NCBI RefSeq assembly: GCF_963678635.1
Contig: NC_087065.1
Coordinates: forward strand, 24,943,254-25,007,253
DNA: 64,000 bases
Direction of reading: 5' to 3'
DNA from: Symsagittifera roscoffensis
Taxonomy: Eukaryota > Xenacoelomorpha > Acoela > Convolutidae
Of the stretch, positions 1 through 10,590 are shown piece after piece; the stretch's first letter is position 1, and the number at the start of each line of letters is the position of its first letter. The notes under the pieces are model-generated. The model did no database searches, was not told the origin of the DNA, and worked only from the letters and a program-made list of their open reading frames with translations. The position numbers and the translations under genes were made by a program.

Positions 1-549
1 CTGGGTTTGTGCTTCATCGCCTGTACCCGTTCCCATAGTAAATGGAAAAAAATTTCTCAAAGTGTTCTTCACTCTTTCTGAAAAGAATGAGGACGTTGCC
101 GGTTTTTCTGTCATGCCAACCATCATGGTGTTGTCTGTGGGTGATCTTGTAGTCGCCACATTTCCAGTAGAGATGTCGGACAGTTTCGACATCTCTTCTC
201 GGTCCAGGGTCCCGGTGGTAGTGGCAAAATCTTGGCCTTGTTCTACCGGAGTAGATTCACTCGTCAATCTTCTGTTTCCTCTCCCTTCCGGTTCATGTCC
301 CTACTGGTTCTCATCCATGGCAGGGTCTGAATGGACCTCTACCTCTAATCTTGCCTTTTGTCCTTCTGATGACTTTTGACTCCTGGTTTCAAGCATTATG
401 ACTAAAACTTTCTTCCCTTTGTCGGTCCGGGTTCTTGTGATTCTTTCCACAAAAGGGTCACTCATTACTTTTCTCTGTTTCTCTGGTATGAACTTCCTGG
501 AGCTATCACCTAGTTTAGGTATCCTTGACTTGTCTAGACTCATTTTCAA
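1..549 (-). pseudogene. gag: gag, N-terminal part (F2-left), with one in-frame TAG, running off the window
   Basis: The frame opens with two close ATGs (549 and 543). The first residues (SRIPKLGDSSRKF) resemble the start of the F1 Gag (TKIPRLSKGSTRKF), and the position just after the leader is right for gag. After 82 codons there is a TAG at 301-303, but the same frame then stays open for all 100 remaining codons to position 1. The region after the stop is rich in Ser, Thr, Glu and Asp, like the low-complexity N-terminus of F1 Gag. No domain can be recognised in this piece. The stop is either decay or a leaky codon; the other three copies also carry in-frame stops. Confidence rests on position and the short N-terminal match. 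Confidence 0.6.
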
Positions 550-968
550 TTTTTCACTTCGTACTGCCTATACAGTCAATTCGATTGCTAGTGTCCTTTT
601 AGTCTGACTACTGATAAAAAAAACAAAACTCAAAAAATTCCAAAAGTTTCACTCAAATAGAGACCACGAATCGTTGTATGTTATCACAGTACAGCGTGTA
701 TACAATTTATTCACAATAATCGATTATTAGTTGCAAGATATGAAGCTAGCACAGTCTGATGATATGAATATTTTTAAAAGAAAGTGTTCTCACTACCCAA
801 TCAAGCACAAATATTATTTAATTAAAACCAAAAATGAAGAAACTTAAGAATATTTTCAATGAAAAACGTTTGTGTACTGTATTTTAGTCAGTCGCAATGT
901 GATAGTCGAACTTGTTTTTTAAAGAAAGAGCTTTCCCTGTTCGGTGCTGCACCAAACAGACAAAACTT

Positions 969-1037
969 GAAGGCAGTAATTTTCCTCAAGCGGGCGTCTA
1001 TTGCACCCAACGAGTCCTGGGTTACCTATCTGCCTTC
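969..1037 (-). promoter_or_regulatory. F2 leader RNA hairpin module upstream of gag
   Basis: On the element's sense strand an outer 8-bp stem (GAAGGCAG at 1037-1030 reading down, partner CTGCCTTC ending at 969) encloses an inner GGGTG/CGCCC stem with one U-G pair. It is followed (toward gag) by a self-complementary GGTGCAGCACC-type hairpin near 940-955. The same layout, in two tandem copies and with different but still pairing bases, occurs in the F1 leaders at 25080-25390 and 31955-32300. Position just before gag suggests a packaging, dimerisation or translation signal; that role is inference. Confidence 0.5.
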
Positions 1038-1310
1038 GAATTGCCCGAGCTAGACCTACTAAAAGCCTCAGGGTAATCACTTTCCGAAAAACTATTTGGA
1101 TTTCAATCCACACAAATTAGTTACCAACTCTTTTTCAATTTAGACTTAGTGTCGCGAATATCCGAGTTTAGACCTGTCTTATTTTGGTGTTGTCTTTTAT
1201 AGAAGGCAAGTTACCAGTGCAGTCACTGATTCCTAGCCTGTCGCTTAAAAACCTATTACCTTTCACTATTTTCTTTTCTTCTGTCCACTTAAGTCTTAAC
1301 AAAAATAGTA

Positions 1311-1931
1311 CCCCTCAGGATTGGCGAAAACAAGGCCCTCCGGATTGGCAAAAACAGCACCCTTCCGGATTGGCGAAATTAGGACCACTCCGGATTGGCA
1401 AAATTGGGACCCTTCCGGATTGGCACAATTGGGACCCCTCCGGATTGGCAAAAATAGTACCCCTCCGGATTGGCAAAAACAGGACCCCTCCGGATTGGCG
1501 AAATTGGGACCACTCCGGATTGGCAAAATTGGGACCCTTCCGGATTGGCAAAATTGGGACCCCTCCGGATTGGCAAAAATAGTACCCCTCCGGATTGGCA
1601 AAAACAGTACCCCTCCGGATTGGCAAAAACAGGACCCCTCCGGATTGGCAAAAATGGGACCACTCCGGATTGGCAAAATTGGAATCCTTCCGGATTGGCA
1701 ATATTGGGACCCCTCCGGATTGGCAAAAATAGTACCCCTCCGGATTGGCAAAAACAGTACCCCTCCGGATTGGCAAAAACAGGACCCCTCCGGATTGGCA
1801 AAAATGGGACCACTCCGGATTGGCAAAATTGGGATCCTTCCGGATTGGCAATATTGGGACCCCTCCGGATTGGCAAAAATAGTACCCCTCAGGATTGGCA
1901 AAAATAGTACCCCTCCTGATTGCCAAAAACA
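1311..1931. repeat. 25-bp minisatellite with 150-bp higher-order period
   Basis: About 25 head-to-tail copies of a 25-bp unit whose constant core is CTCCGGATTGGCAAAA. Variants alternate in a fixed order: 1561-1710 and 1711-1860 are near-identical 150-bp blocks of six units, so the array grew by higher-order duplication. The core is the same motif that is scattered singly through the rest of the F2 leader and LTR, so the array probably expanded from one of those copies. Because 25 is not a multiple of 3 and the unit lacks stops, long open frames appear on both strands; they are by-products. Confidence 0.95.
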
Positions 1932-3616
1932 GCTTTTCAGAGACTTCCAAAGTTTTCACCCGATACCGTTCCGGATACGTTCGCCGATAATATTATGCTG
2001 TTTGTACTAACTAGGAAGGTTGTATTTTCCTTTCTTAGACCCTTCCGGATTGAAGCTAAGCCTCTTATTTGACAATTCACCTTAACTGTGAAGGGTCTTA
2101 TTACTAGCCCAATTTCGACTCGACTATGGTCTTCTCGTTCCCTTAGCCTTCCCTTTTTGTCTAGAAGAGCGTAAAATTGCCTTATTCAACAGTTGCTACC
2201 CTTTGGTAGGGCTGTAAGGGCTTTCCAAAATAAAAATTTTATATAAAACCTGAAGGGTCTACCTTCCCGAATTAGTGAATTTGCTAAAAACAATCTTTAA
2301 AAATTTTCACGCTTACTTTCTGAAAAATGGTTAATTTTATGAGTAAGCTCACCTAATTTCTGATCTAATGATGCCAAGATCAACTGGATCTGTCCATTAG
2401 TTCTAACGTTATTAATAAAAAAGTCTTTTTTCTTCAATCAAAAAATTTTCTCTCTTATAGGCTCCGCCTAACTTTTTTCGCAATTCTGTTCTTTTTGACC
2501 TAAAAACTATTGATGCGAGCTTAAAAGACCTATACTCTTCTAGTTCAATGCAAAAACCCGATCTAAAACGTTCCAGCTGAAAAAATTTGCGAAAAAACAA
2601 TGCTATTTGGACCCCTCCGGATTGATGAATCCACTAAATCAAACACGTTAAGTTCGATTTCTCTGTAACCCGGAAGGTTATCGGCAAACGGATTTTAAAA
2701 CCTGTCGATTCTTTAGTGAACGTTGCCCGAACAAAAACTTTTACTGTCCGCTTTCTGTCTTTTTCACTGAAAAACGATATAGGAGTTTTAATATAGGCTG
2801 TATAAATAATAATAATAGTAATATTATACCCCTCCGGGTTTGTTCAATCTCCGAATTAAGGTTCTCAACTCGGAAATTCGCAGTTCGGTGAAGGGTCACT
2901 ACAGTGCAGTCACTGTCGAGCCCCCCACGGAGTAATATCTTACTTTTTGTACCAAAAGGGACACAAAACTTTTAACGATACCCAACAATCGATTGTTGTT
3001 GTCCTTGAGCCCTTTCTTGTCGCTCCTTGGACTGCTTGCCGGATCAGACTTCTTCACTAGTCCCGAGACCCTTCCAGATTGAGCGCAAATTAGTACTAAC
3101 GTGCTTGAATACTCAAATAACCCTACAGTACAAGCACCACAAACGGGTCATAAAAAATTGATCGTAACGATCCTGACTGATATGAATGCCTGTAACAACA
3201 AAATATCTAACAACAACAAACGGGAGGATCGCATCACATCTCGTCTGGGGGGATGATTTCTACTGATTTTATACTTTTTTTTACTGTTTTTTTTTGTTTA
3301 CTTTTTATGTTTTTTGTTTTTCTTAGGTACTATACTATTTTTTGTTTGGTTTTTTGTATATCTTTAAGTGTTTTTGGTCACGTACCACTCAGGAAATGAC
3401 GGGACCGCGAATCCCCCCACCCTTCCTGGTTCGTGAATTTTTGGTCTTAACTAGGTTAAAAAACTATTCAGGGGAATCCGGAAGGCTTCCGCGTTCCAAA
3501 ATACCCTTCCGCCCCGGCGGTTAGAGCCTTATTAAAAGCGTTATTGTGAGCATCCGCTCGGCGCGGAGTGCTAGTCAACGGTTTTGCCTGTCATGTTTTG
3601 CCTGCCAAAGAAATAA

Positions 3617-3631
3617 CACCCAGGAGCGCCA
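3617..3631 (-). promoter_or_regulatory. Primer binding site (F2-left), tRNA-Asn type
   Basis: Sense TGGCGCTCCTGGGTG, 12 nt inside the 5' LTR end. The complement CACCCAGGAGCGCCA looks like the acceptor end of a tRNA-Asn, whose T-arm in animals reads CCCACCC. The same sequence occurs at the same 12-nt distance in F1-right. Confidence 0.65.
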
Positions 3632-3643
3632 TAAAAACATCTA

Positions 3644-4561
3644 TGTAACATTCGCCCGGAAATACATATCGACGGAAAATAAAGCTAGGTTCTGAAACGA
3701 CTGCCTTGCGTCTAAACACAGCTCTACATGCTTTTCACCGTCTCTGCCAAAGCCAGTTCTTTTGGTAGTTTTCCTAACATACGGTCGACAAAAACGTTAC
3801 TGCTTCTGGCTCCGGTCAAAACACTCAAATTAACTTAATTATATGCAAGAATGGTGAGCTCATGGCTGGGTCTTAGTATCTCCAGACCACGAGGTCACTC
3901 ATAAAAACAGGGCTACTAATATTTTTTATATTACTATTGTTTTTGTTCAGTAGATAAAAATCATCATCTCCATCGAAAATGGATCAACCCTTTCCCTCAA
4001 CTCTCAGCTTCTCATCATCTGAAAATGAATCCGGATGTTAATTAAATTCAATTCAGGACATAACGAAGCTAAAAGTTTTTATAAAAAGTTTTAGTTCTGG
4101 GCCCGAGACCCCTCCGAATTTTGGAATCCGGGGAAATAACGTCCTTATTTCTTTTGGGAAGGCTGGAGCCGTCGTCCTAACACCTTTCCTCGTTCGTGTA
4201 AAATGCTCTGTAACGATTGAAGCGGCAAAATTGTTAAAACTCGGAGCGGTTTCTGACATTTTCCAATTCTATCCCTCGCTATTTCTTCGTAGTTTGTTTC
4301 TACTGCAACTATTGTTGTTCTGTTTTTCTTCTGTTTTTTCTCCTGAATAGCTGTTTCAGCATTTCTCAGAAATATGACGTCACAGTTCGAAATTTTAAAA
4401 AATTAAGATACCAGATTATTCTGACCTTCACACTTTGTCTAATCGATCAGATAACGTCACTAATCTGTTAAAACCGTCAATCTTCCAGGTCAGATGTTCT
4501 TTTCTGGTCGATTAAAATTCGAATACGAAATTGCATTTCCGTACATCCTGGTCGAATGTCA
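3644..4561 (-). repeat. 5' LTR of F2-left (about 918 bp)
   Basis: Bounded on the plus strand by TGTAACATTCGCCCGG at 3644 and GTCGAATGTCA at 4561, giving TG...CA ends. It matches the LTR at 55534-56455 along its length (shared blocks include the ACCGTCTC segment, the GGATCAACCCTTTCC segment and the GACGTCA segment near the far end) and is more distantly similar to the F1 LTRs. The outer end lacks the extra CA seen where the F2-right LTR meets its polypurine tract. Confidence 0.8.
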
Positions 4562-4786
4562 GAATATCAATTTAACCTTAGAAGAAATTTCAAAAAGCTG
4601 AGAAAATCTGGAAGAAGTTTCGGACATGCTGGGAGAACCAAATATCTCCAAAAGCGAAATTTCCAAATAATAATTATATAATATTCTTAGATACTCTAAT
4701 AAACTTTATTATTAGTCGTTTTGAGTGTAAAAACCTTTTAAAAGTATATACTTCGACTTCTAATTGTACATACCTGATTGATGCTG
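4562..4786. other. 225-bp AT-rich spacer between two elements
   Basis: No match that I can see to either family. Probably host DNA or the remains of an older insertion. No ORF of note. Confidence 0.5.
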
Positions 4787-5670
4787 TGTAACATTCGCCC
4801 AAATACTACACAGCGAGGGAGCGTAGAAAAAGTACCTATTAACGACTGGCAGGCGTCAGTTACCTTAATCCTACTCATTTTTCACCGTCTCGACCTTGCC
4901 AGTTGATTTTCTGGTCTGTCTAGGGCTAAGTAAAAAGTTACTATTTTTAGGCCATCAGTCAAACGACTTTTGATCAGCTTTCGTTTGCATGCGAACACAA
5001 CCACATAGCTGAGTCTCGGATCCTCAGACTACGTGATTGTCGTTAAAAACACGGCTCGAACAACCTATTTTAACATGTTTTTGTGTGACAGTTCTATGTT
5101 AAATCCATTGGAGATGGATTGACCCTTTCCTCTTTCTAGCTACTCATATTCTAAAATATCAAACTATACCGGTGTTAAATTAAAGTTTCACGACATCCAG
5201 GTAGATATATAGTTAGTTTTATACAGTCCCTTCACATAAACAGTCTCTGGGGGACCAAGCCTCCGCTCCCGTAATATTCCAGCGATAACGCTCTTATCTC
5301 TCCTAATTTGCGTCCCGGGAGGGTTCCGTGGAATACTCCTTCCCCACTGAAGCTTCCTTCTCCACTAGTATCCGCTGACAAGTGTCTTATCGTGCGTTGT
5401 TGCCACGATAAGAGGCTTCGTATTTTCCGTCTCTTGTACGACTGTTATTCACAATATCTGTCGTTGTTCTTATTTTCTCAGCTTTTTTGGTCAAAATGGC
5501 CGTTTTTCGTATTTCTGAGAAATATCAACTTGAAAATCGAAATTTTAAGAATAGAAAAGTTCAGAATACTTCGACCCTCCTTTCAATCATTTTTTTGCTG
5601 TTAAGGCCTTTTCTCTCTGATTCGTGCTTCGTCTGAAGGTTGCGCTGTGCCAATCTGGCAGAATGGCACA
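4787..5670 (-). repeat. 3' LTR of F1-left (884 bp)
   Basis: Plus-strand ends TGTAACATTCGCCC and GAATGGCACA. Direct repeat of 27758-28639 with scattered substitutions and small indels. On the sense strand it starts TGTGCCATTC immediately after the polypurine tract. Confidence 0.93.
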
Positions 5671-5685
5671 TACTCCCCGGACAGT
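5671..5685 (-). promoter_or_regulatory. Polypurine tract of F1-left
   Basis: Sense strand reads GGACTGTCCGGGGAGTA directly before the LTR start TGTG. The identical tract abuts the F2-right LTR at 56456. The core TGTCCGGGGAGT also occurs inside pol (see separate entries). Confidence 0.75.
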
Positions 5686-6257
5686 CCCCATCAATGTCCC
5701 TATTGATCGCATAACACCGGGTTATCGTCAAGTAGTTATCCAGTTTTCTGTACTCAATCTTACAAATCGCATAAGAAAATGAAATTTATCTACCCCACCT
5801 CAACTCACTACGTGTTCACAAATGGCATCGTACTACATCTCACAAAACTTGCACCATGAGGAGTGTCCTAGATAAAATATCTTTTCTGACTACTTACGTC
5901 GTCTTGCCATAAAATTTCTTTTCGCTCTTTGTGATTAAAAAGTGGGACGTGGCACGGCCACGCACCCGTTAAAATTAACTTAACGTCACTCACCAAGTAT
6001 AATCAGTTATTTATGCGGTCCTTTCAATATTAAAACTAAGAAACTCTGTGGCTAGGAAAGTTATTGGGTTACCCACCCTTCTCGAGCGAGTTTACTCAAT
6101 CTTACCATGTTGCCACACAGTGAAATTGTGTCTTACACAGGTTAAAAACTTCAATCGTGTTTAAATAGGTAAATATACTCACCTATGTTCTATATATACA
6201 TAAATAGTATAACTAAAATCTCTTTTTCAACAATTTAACAATTGTAACAATTTTCAA

Positions 6258-6276
6258 AGTTTGGTTTGACCAAACT
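6258..6276 (-). promoter_or_regulatory. Conserved 8-bp hairpin in the F1 3' UTR
   Basis: AGTTTGGT-TTG-ACCAAACT on the plus strand. F1-right has the same stem with a different loop (CAG) at 55081-55099. Function unknown. Confidence 0.5.
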
Positions 6277-6388
6277 AAATCAAAACAAAAAGTTTAACAA
6301 GTTCAATAATCAAAACTTGGTTGATTGGTTCAAGTTTTAGCACACAAAGACAAGTTTTCTCTCCTTCTCTACTCTTCTTTGTTCATCT

Positions 6389-7310
6389 TCATTCCATCAC
6401 TTCTCCATCTTGATCATCAGCTTCGCTGTCTTCCAATACTTTCTCCAGCATGTCCATGGAGTTGCGGGCCGTGCCCCAACTCTCCTGTTCCAACAGCCTC
6501 GGTTTGCAACAACGTAGCAAGTCAACATTAACCTTTTGCTCCCGGTTCCTGCAAAAGCTGTTGTGAAGACATAGGCTCACATTTTGTTCTAGGTCAGCTC
6601 TTAAGACCTCTTTCCTCTCGTCTTCAGTTACACAAGGCGCTCCAGCTACTCGCTTCACCGCCGTAGTGACCGCGTTTCTGTGCGTCAGGAATGCTCTCTT
6701 ATAGGCAGCTGGTCCTATATCTAGCTGGAAAGATTGATAGGCTTCCGTGTTCCTCGACATGTGACGCTTCGCGCGTTCATACATCCATGATGTCATCACT
6801 GCACGGAACCAAGGCATCAATCTTTGCCTTGACCATATTCTTTCAATGGCTTTAGGTATTCTCAGAACCTTGCAGGTGGTTCTGAAAAGATCCAATTCAT
6901 GACTCATCTTCACGTGGCACGGCCGTCTCCTGTTCACTTGTGTCCGCGTTAGCCTCCAGCCATCTCACTGCCAGCATGGCACTAACCACCACGATTGACA
7001 CCTGTTGATTCTGATCGGGCAACCCCGTACAGTATAACTCCTCCACGTCCCATACTAGCATCAGATTCCCGCGTTTGGGGTACCACAACGTCTGCGCCAA
7101 GCAGTGGCAAGGATATTCCCCATGGGTTCTCACTATGTTCCTTCGGGTCCGATACCCTGAGGCTCCCAGCAACGGTTCCACCTCCATCAGAATTCTATGT
7201 AAGTCGTCTTTCTCTTCTATGGTGGGGAATTCTGTGGGTAAGGCTCCACTCGCTTTCTGTTTCTGGAACTCACTCACATTGCCTTCGTTTAATCTCAGGA
7301 ACCTCTTCAC
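6389..7310 (-). pseudogene. ORF3 segment 6: C-terminal Cys/His-containing part, frameshifted
   Basis: Two overlapping frames (7310-6897 and 6937-6389) that together match the F1-right and F2-right C-termini. Conserved motifs in order: EYPCHCLAQTLWYPKRGNL, a short hydrophobic stretch (SIVVVSAMLAVRWLEA, possibly a buried strand or a weak membrane segment), RLMPWFRAVMT, THRNAVTTAVKR, SLCLHNSFCRNRE and a CC pair. The frame change comes from a deletion of about 20 bp near 6915 that F1-right lacks. No recognised family. Confidence 0.65.
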
Positions 7311-7326
7311 CCACTACGTCTTGCAA

Positions 7327-8076
7327 CTAGCCTTCAGATCTCATCGGGACTGGCCGAAAGATCTTCGCCAATAAATCATGTGACCTCTCCGACATTCTGG
7401 CCAACCTTACGCACTTTGGCACAGAGAAAAGTTGGTCAATCAACACCTGCTGTGTCCTTGCATCCATCACCACCATGTGTGTGGGATATCTACTACTGCA
7501 ATATGGTGCGGAGTTTGAACCCACCAGATATTTTGAACCAGTCGGTTTATGATAGGCCTCACTATCTTTCAGATTCATCTCGTTCTCCAGAGCTTCTCTC
7601 CAGCCCCCGATCTTCTGCTCCGTCTGCAATGCTCCAGGGAATACTTCCACGCTGAGGGACGTCACTAGCTCATGGGCACGCTCCAGGCGCTCAAGCGATT
7701 CTATCGAACTCGTCATGCTACAAAATCCCAAGGCTGTGATCAAATTTACATCCGTCACCCCATGACAATCCGCGACTAACTCCATTCCACTCTTATCCGA
7801 CATGCTCAATCTTCCGTACAATCGTGCCAGTTGCCGATGCTGCTCGCTCAGCGTAACTAGGCAGTGTCCCAGATTACAAACATGTCCTTCCATCCCACTA
7901 TGTTGAGCCAAGCATGTGCCCTGCTTCAACCAATTGCTCGATGGACCTTCCTCGGACAGCTCCGTGGATGGGTTGCTCTTGTGCTTCGTCAACCTCATGG
8001 CCAGCAGATGATGTATCATGGCCAGATCATGCAAACTCGCGTCATCATCCAGGTCAAACGTGATATCCGCCGTCAT
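7327..8076 (-). CDS. ORF3 segment 5: cysteine-containing domain conserved in both families
   Basis: 249 codons. Conserved features shared with F1-right and F2-right are ADCHGVTDVNL, an EVFPGALQTEQK block, and LFSVPKCVRLARMSE. Several Cys residues line up between families (the CLAQ, GHVC, HCL and ADCH positions). I do not recognise the fold. Strong conservation between F1 and F2, which differ widely elsewhere, argues for a folded, functional domain. Confidence 0.65.
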   Translation of the reverse strand: MTADITFDLDDDASLHDLAMIHHLLAMRLTKHKSNPSTELSEEGPSSNWLKQGTCLAQHSGMEGHVCNLGHCLVTLSEQHRQLARLYGRLSMSDKSGMELVADCHGVTDVNLITALGFCSMTSSIESLERLERAHELVTSLSVEVFPGALQTEQKIGGWREALENEMNLKDSEAYHKPTGSKYLVGSNSAPYCSSRYPTHMVVMDARTQQVLIDQLFSVPKCVRLARMSERSHDLLAKIFRPVPMRSEG

Positions 8077-8109
8077 GTCCCAGATTAAACCGGCGTTAGG
8101 ATGAGGACA

Positions 8110-10587
8110 TCAAGAAGGCTTCATGAGTTCCCACATCGTCACTAGACTGGTTTTCAAGGGACCGTCCCAAGAACCAAAATCAAAACTCACTTGCCCCTTT
8201 AGCTCGGGAACCGAGGGTTCGACCACTCGTTCTTCCAAGATAATTCCCAGCTTGGGTTGTTCCACCATCAGCATCCCAGTCTCTTTAATACGTTCAACCC
8301 AGAAATTGAGTACTATGACTTGCTCATGGTCGAAGTACGCTTCCCTGGCTTCTTCATTCACGAAGGGATTATACGCCATCCCCGGTATGCCAGACACATA
8401 TTGGAACGACTTCAGTTTCCTTTGTGTTGCAAACTCTTTTTGTCCTTTGACTGCTTCAATCAACTCCCGGCTCACTTTCAATTCTTTGTTGGAATATCTT
8501 CTCACTTCTTCCAACTTGCGATAGCTCTCCATGTCATTCGACTCCTTGTTTGGTACAGTCAACGGCATATCCTGATACAGTTCCAGGAGTGCCCTAAGGA
8601 AGTTCCTTTCGCAATCAACTCCCTTTTGCCGAATGATCTTTATACATTCTCCCAAAACAGGAGTGGGGATACGATCCACCACGAACCTGACAAAGCAAAG
8701 GGCATCCTTACGCTTAGCCCATGCTATCGCAGAATCGTCTTTTGAAATCAACGCTCGCAGAGCTTCCATCAACTCCAGCTCCTGTTCCCGTGATTTCGAA
8801 TCATTACTGGCTTCATACTCCGCCTTCTTGATGCCCATCAGGCACCAAGCCAACCGTACTTGCAGATCAGTTCTCATGCAAGGATGAGCCAGGTATGCTG
8901 CCACCGTAGCAGGTGCATGCATCGATTCGTCGAAGTATCTCTGGAGGGCCGCCCTCCAGGAGATTTCTAGTAGCCTTTCCAATCCAATTTCGTTCGCTTC
9001 AGAGGACATTACCGTGCCGTATTCTTGTCGATTTAAGTTTGAATTCTCCGTGAGATCTTTCAGATATTCCTGTATGGCTCGCTTCTCGCTCCAAGCCATC
9101 AGGTGCCCTCTCGCTGAGTTTCTCGCTTTCAACATCTCCACATAACCTCCTGCTGGATCCCCCATGTGGACTGATTCCGGCACAGTGACTCGACTGTACT
9201 CGACCACGTCGAGTTGTCCTTCCAGCTTCAGCTTGGCTATGTTGGTCCGCGAGGGCCTGTAATCTTCAAGTCCTCCAGATCCACATTGACTGATGATCTC
9301 CATCTCTAATTTAGTGTCTGCCAGGGTTCGTGCTGTTTTCTTTGATCTTACGGCAGTCGTGGTCAGACCTGCCAAGAGCATAGGGGGTATCAGATTCTCT
9401 TTTTCTCCCCCTGTCAGCGTTGCACTATCTCCTTGCCCGCTCTCGCCTGAACGACCTGCGCTCGTTAGAGAGGTCACCACTGCGCTGGCTCTCGACTTCA
9501 CCACTCTCGGGTTCATGGCTCGACTTCCTGTTTTCCCTTTTAGTCGCTTCAGCCCCTTCCTGGCTCGTCTGACAGGTAATTTCTTTGCGACTTGCTGATC
9601 ATCGGCACTGTCTTCTGTTACTGACTCGGTCAGAACATCCGACTCCATGGAGTTCACTATTTTCTCCAAGACCTCACGCATGGTGGGTTGGTTCAATCCC
9701 ACCTTCATTATGGACTGCGTCCCATATCGTCGTATCACGTCCCATGATCTTTCCATGAAATTCACTCGGCTCCAGGTTGTCCCTGTCTTGCCTTCTAACT
9801 CACTTTGATATCTCTCCCATTCCTCTTCCGGCAGCGTGCTCAGGAAGGATACCCTCATTGATTCTTCGATTTTTCTCCTCCTTGGTGACTCATGGAGCAA
9901 TTTCTGCGGATCCCTGCTTCTGCATTCTCTTGCCTGGCTTATTGGGTCTATCGGGGATAAGTCGGCCGACGCCTCCTTTGTAGGGGACATAAAAGACGAT
10001 GGCGTCATTAGCAATAGACTCCCATCGACTTCCCCATCGTCGTCTTCACTAAACCGGTATTCTAGCAAGTCTCTTTCTAACGCTCCCAGATCCGTCTCAC
10101 CCGGTTTTCCCGTCTTTCCCTCGGTATCGTTATCGTCATCGTCCTGATCCATCAATTCATCATCACCTGCATCAGGTTTTGGCCTGGGTCCTGAAGGTCC
10201 TTGTTGTGAGTCTATGCCCGAGTCCGGCCGAGCCGGTTCGGTCATGTCACCTGCGTGATAAAACAACTCATCATTCACCAGGAATTCTACAGACTCCTCG
10301 CCATTTGGTGCCAGGTCCTCTATTGTTATATATGAGCCTCCTCTGCTCTCCTTTGCCACTTCCATCATCACTACTTTCACTTCTCCTGACCACTTCAGTC
10401 TTGATAAGTCATCTGTGGGAGAATACACTTTGTTCCACATTTCGGCCGAGACCTCTGGTCTCCTAGAAGGTAGTGCCTTGATCTTTTTCCTGCTCCAACC
10501 ATCAGGAAATGAGAAGTCAAACGTGTGCGCGGCTGCAACATTCCAGCCGATGAAGCGCGGCTCCATCCCTTCACTCCACTTCAACAT
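8110..10587 (-). CDS. ORF3 segment 4: acidic linker plus long helical domain, unknown
   Basis: 825 codons, continuing in frame through the TAG at 10591. About residues 1-110 are a conserved mixed domain (RFIGWNVAAAHTFDFSFPD). An Asp/Glu-rich linker follows (DDELMDQDDDDNDTEG), then a basic stretch around residues 330-370 (RRARKGLKRLKGK, possibly nucleic-acid binding or a nuclear signal), then about 400 residues of helices with no motif that I recognise. Ends at a TGA that is Trp in F1-right (TGG at 53228-53230). Absent from F2-right except for its last 40 residues. Confidence 0.65.
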   Translation of the reverse strand: MLKWSEGMEPRFIGWNVAAAHTFDFSFPDGWSRKKIKALPSRRPEVSAEMWNKVYSPTDDLSRLKWSGEVKVVMMEVAKESRGGSYITIEDLAPNGEESVEFLVNDELFYHAGDMTEPARPDSGIDSQQGPSGPRPKPDAGDDELMDQDDDDNDTEGKTGKPGETDLGALERDLLEYRFSEDDDGEVDGSLLLMTPSSFMSPTKEASADLSPIDPISQARECRSRDPQKLLHESPRRRKIEESMRVSFLSTLPEEEWERYQSELEGKTGTTWSRVNFMERSWDVIRRYGTQSIMKVGLNQPTMREVLEKIVNSMESDVLTESVTEDSADDQQVAKKLPVRRARKGLKRLKGKTGSRAMNPRVVKSRASAVVTSLTSAGRSGESGQGDSATLTGGEKENLIPPMLLAGLTTTAVRSKKTARTLADTKLEMEIISQCGSGGLEDYRPSRTNIAKLKLEGQLDVVEYSRVTVPESVHMGDPAGGYVEMLKARNSARGHLMAWSEKRAIQEYLKDLTENSNLNRQEYGTVMSSEANEIGLERLLEISWRAALQRYFDESMHAPATVAAYLAHPCMRTDLQVRLAWCLMGIKKAEYEASNDSKSREQELELMEALRALISKDDSAIAWAKRKDALCFVRFVVDRIPTPVLGECIKIIRQKGVDCERNFLRALLELYQDMPLTVPNKESNDMESYRKLEEVRRYSNKELKVSRELIEAVKGQKEFATQRKLKSFQYVSGIPGMAYNPFVNEEAREAYFDHEQVIVLNFWVERIKETGMLMVEQPKLGIILEERVVEPSVPELKGQVSFDFGSWDGPLKTSLVTMWELMKPS

Positions 10588-10590
10588 TCT

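Larger units (their letters stand above)
550..3616 (-). other. F2 5' leader (about 3.07 kb), non-coding
   Basis: Untranslated leader between primer site and gag. It holds a folded RNA module near the gag start (about 900-1075), the 25-bp minisatellite at 1311-1931, and many dispersed copies of a CCCTTCCGGATT-like motif and its complement GGAAGGGT (for example near 2040, 2095, 2260, 2610, 2670, 3065, 3420 and 3480). I see no plausible gene here; the short open frames have no similarity to anything else in the window. Confidence 0.6.
1..4561 (-). mobile_element. F2-left: 5' part of a giant Ty3-type LTR element, cut by the window edge
   Basis: On the minus strand the order is 5' LTR (4561 to 3644), primer binding site, about 3 kb of leader, then the beginning of gag, which runs off the left edge of the window. 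The LTR is about the same length and layout as the LTR at 55534-56455, and both carry the TGTAACATTCGCCCGG end, so I place them in one family (F2). The leader aligns by eye, block by block, with the F1 leader (for example the stretch around 2820-3010 with 26930-27120), showing that F1 and F2 are related elements. The rest of gag, pol and ORF3 of this copy must lie to the left of position 1. Confidence 0.8.
5671..6388 (-). other. F1-left 3' UTR (about 0.7 kb)
   Basis: Non-coding stretch between the ORF3 stop and the 3' LTR. It contains the polypurine tract and a perfect hairpin at 6258-6276; otherwise I see nothing in it. Confidence 0.6.

Noticed and set aside
1311-1931. CRISPR-like array
   Set aside because: Units are contiguous 25-mers without unique spacers, in a eukaryotic retroelement leader.
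1184-2010. Overlapping open frames of 130-229 codons on both strands with repeated peptides
   Set aside because: They are a consequence of the stop-free 25-bp minisatellite unit; frames are open on both strands at once and lie in a non-coding leader.
4562-4786. A tRNA or small RNA gene in the spacer
   Set aside because: No cloverleaf, A/B box or other recognisable element on either strand.
5308-5604. 98-codon frame inside the F1 LTR, also seen as 136 codons at 28279-28689
   Set aside because: The two LTR copies encode different C-termini after small indels, and the composition is LTR-like. No sign of coding constraint.
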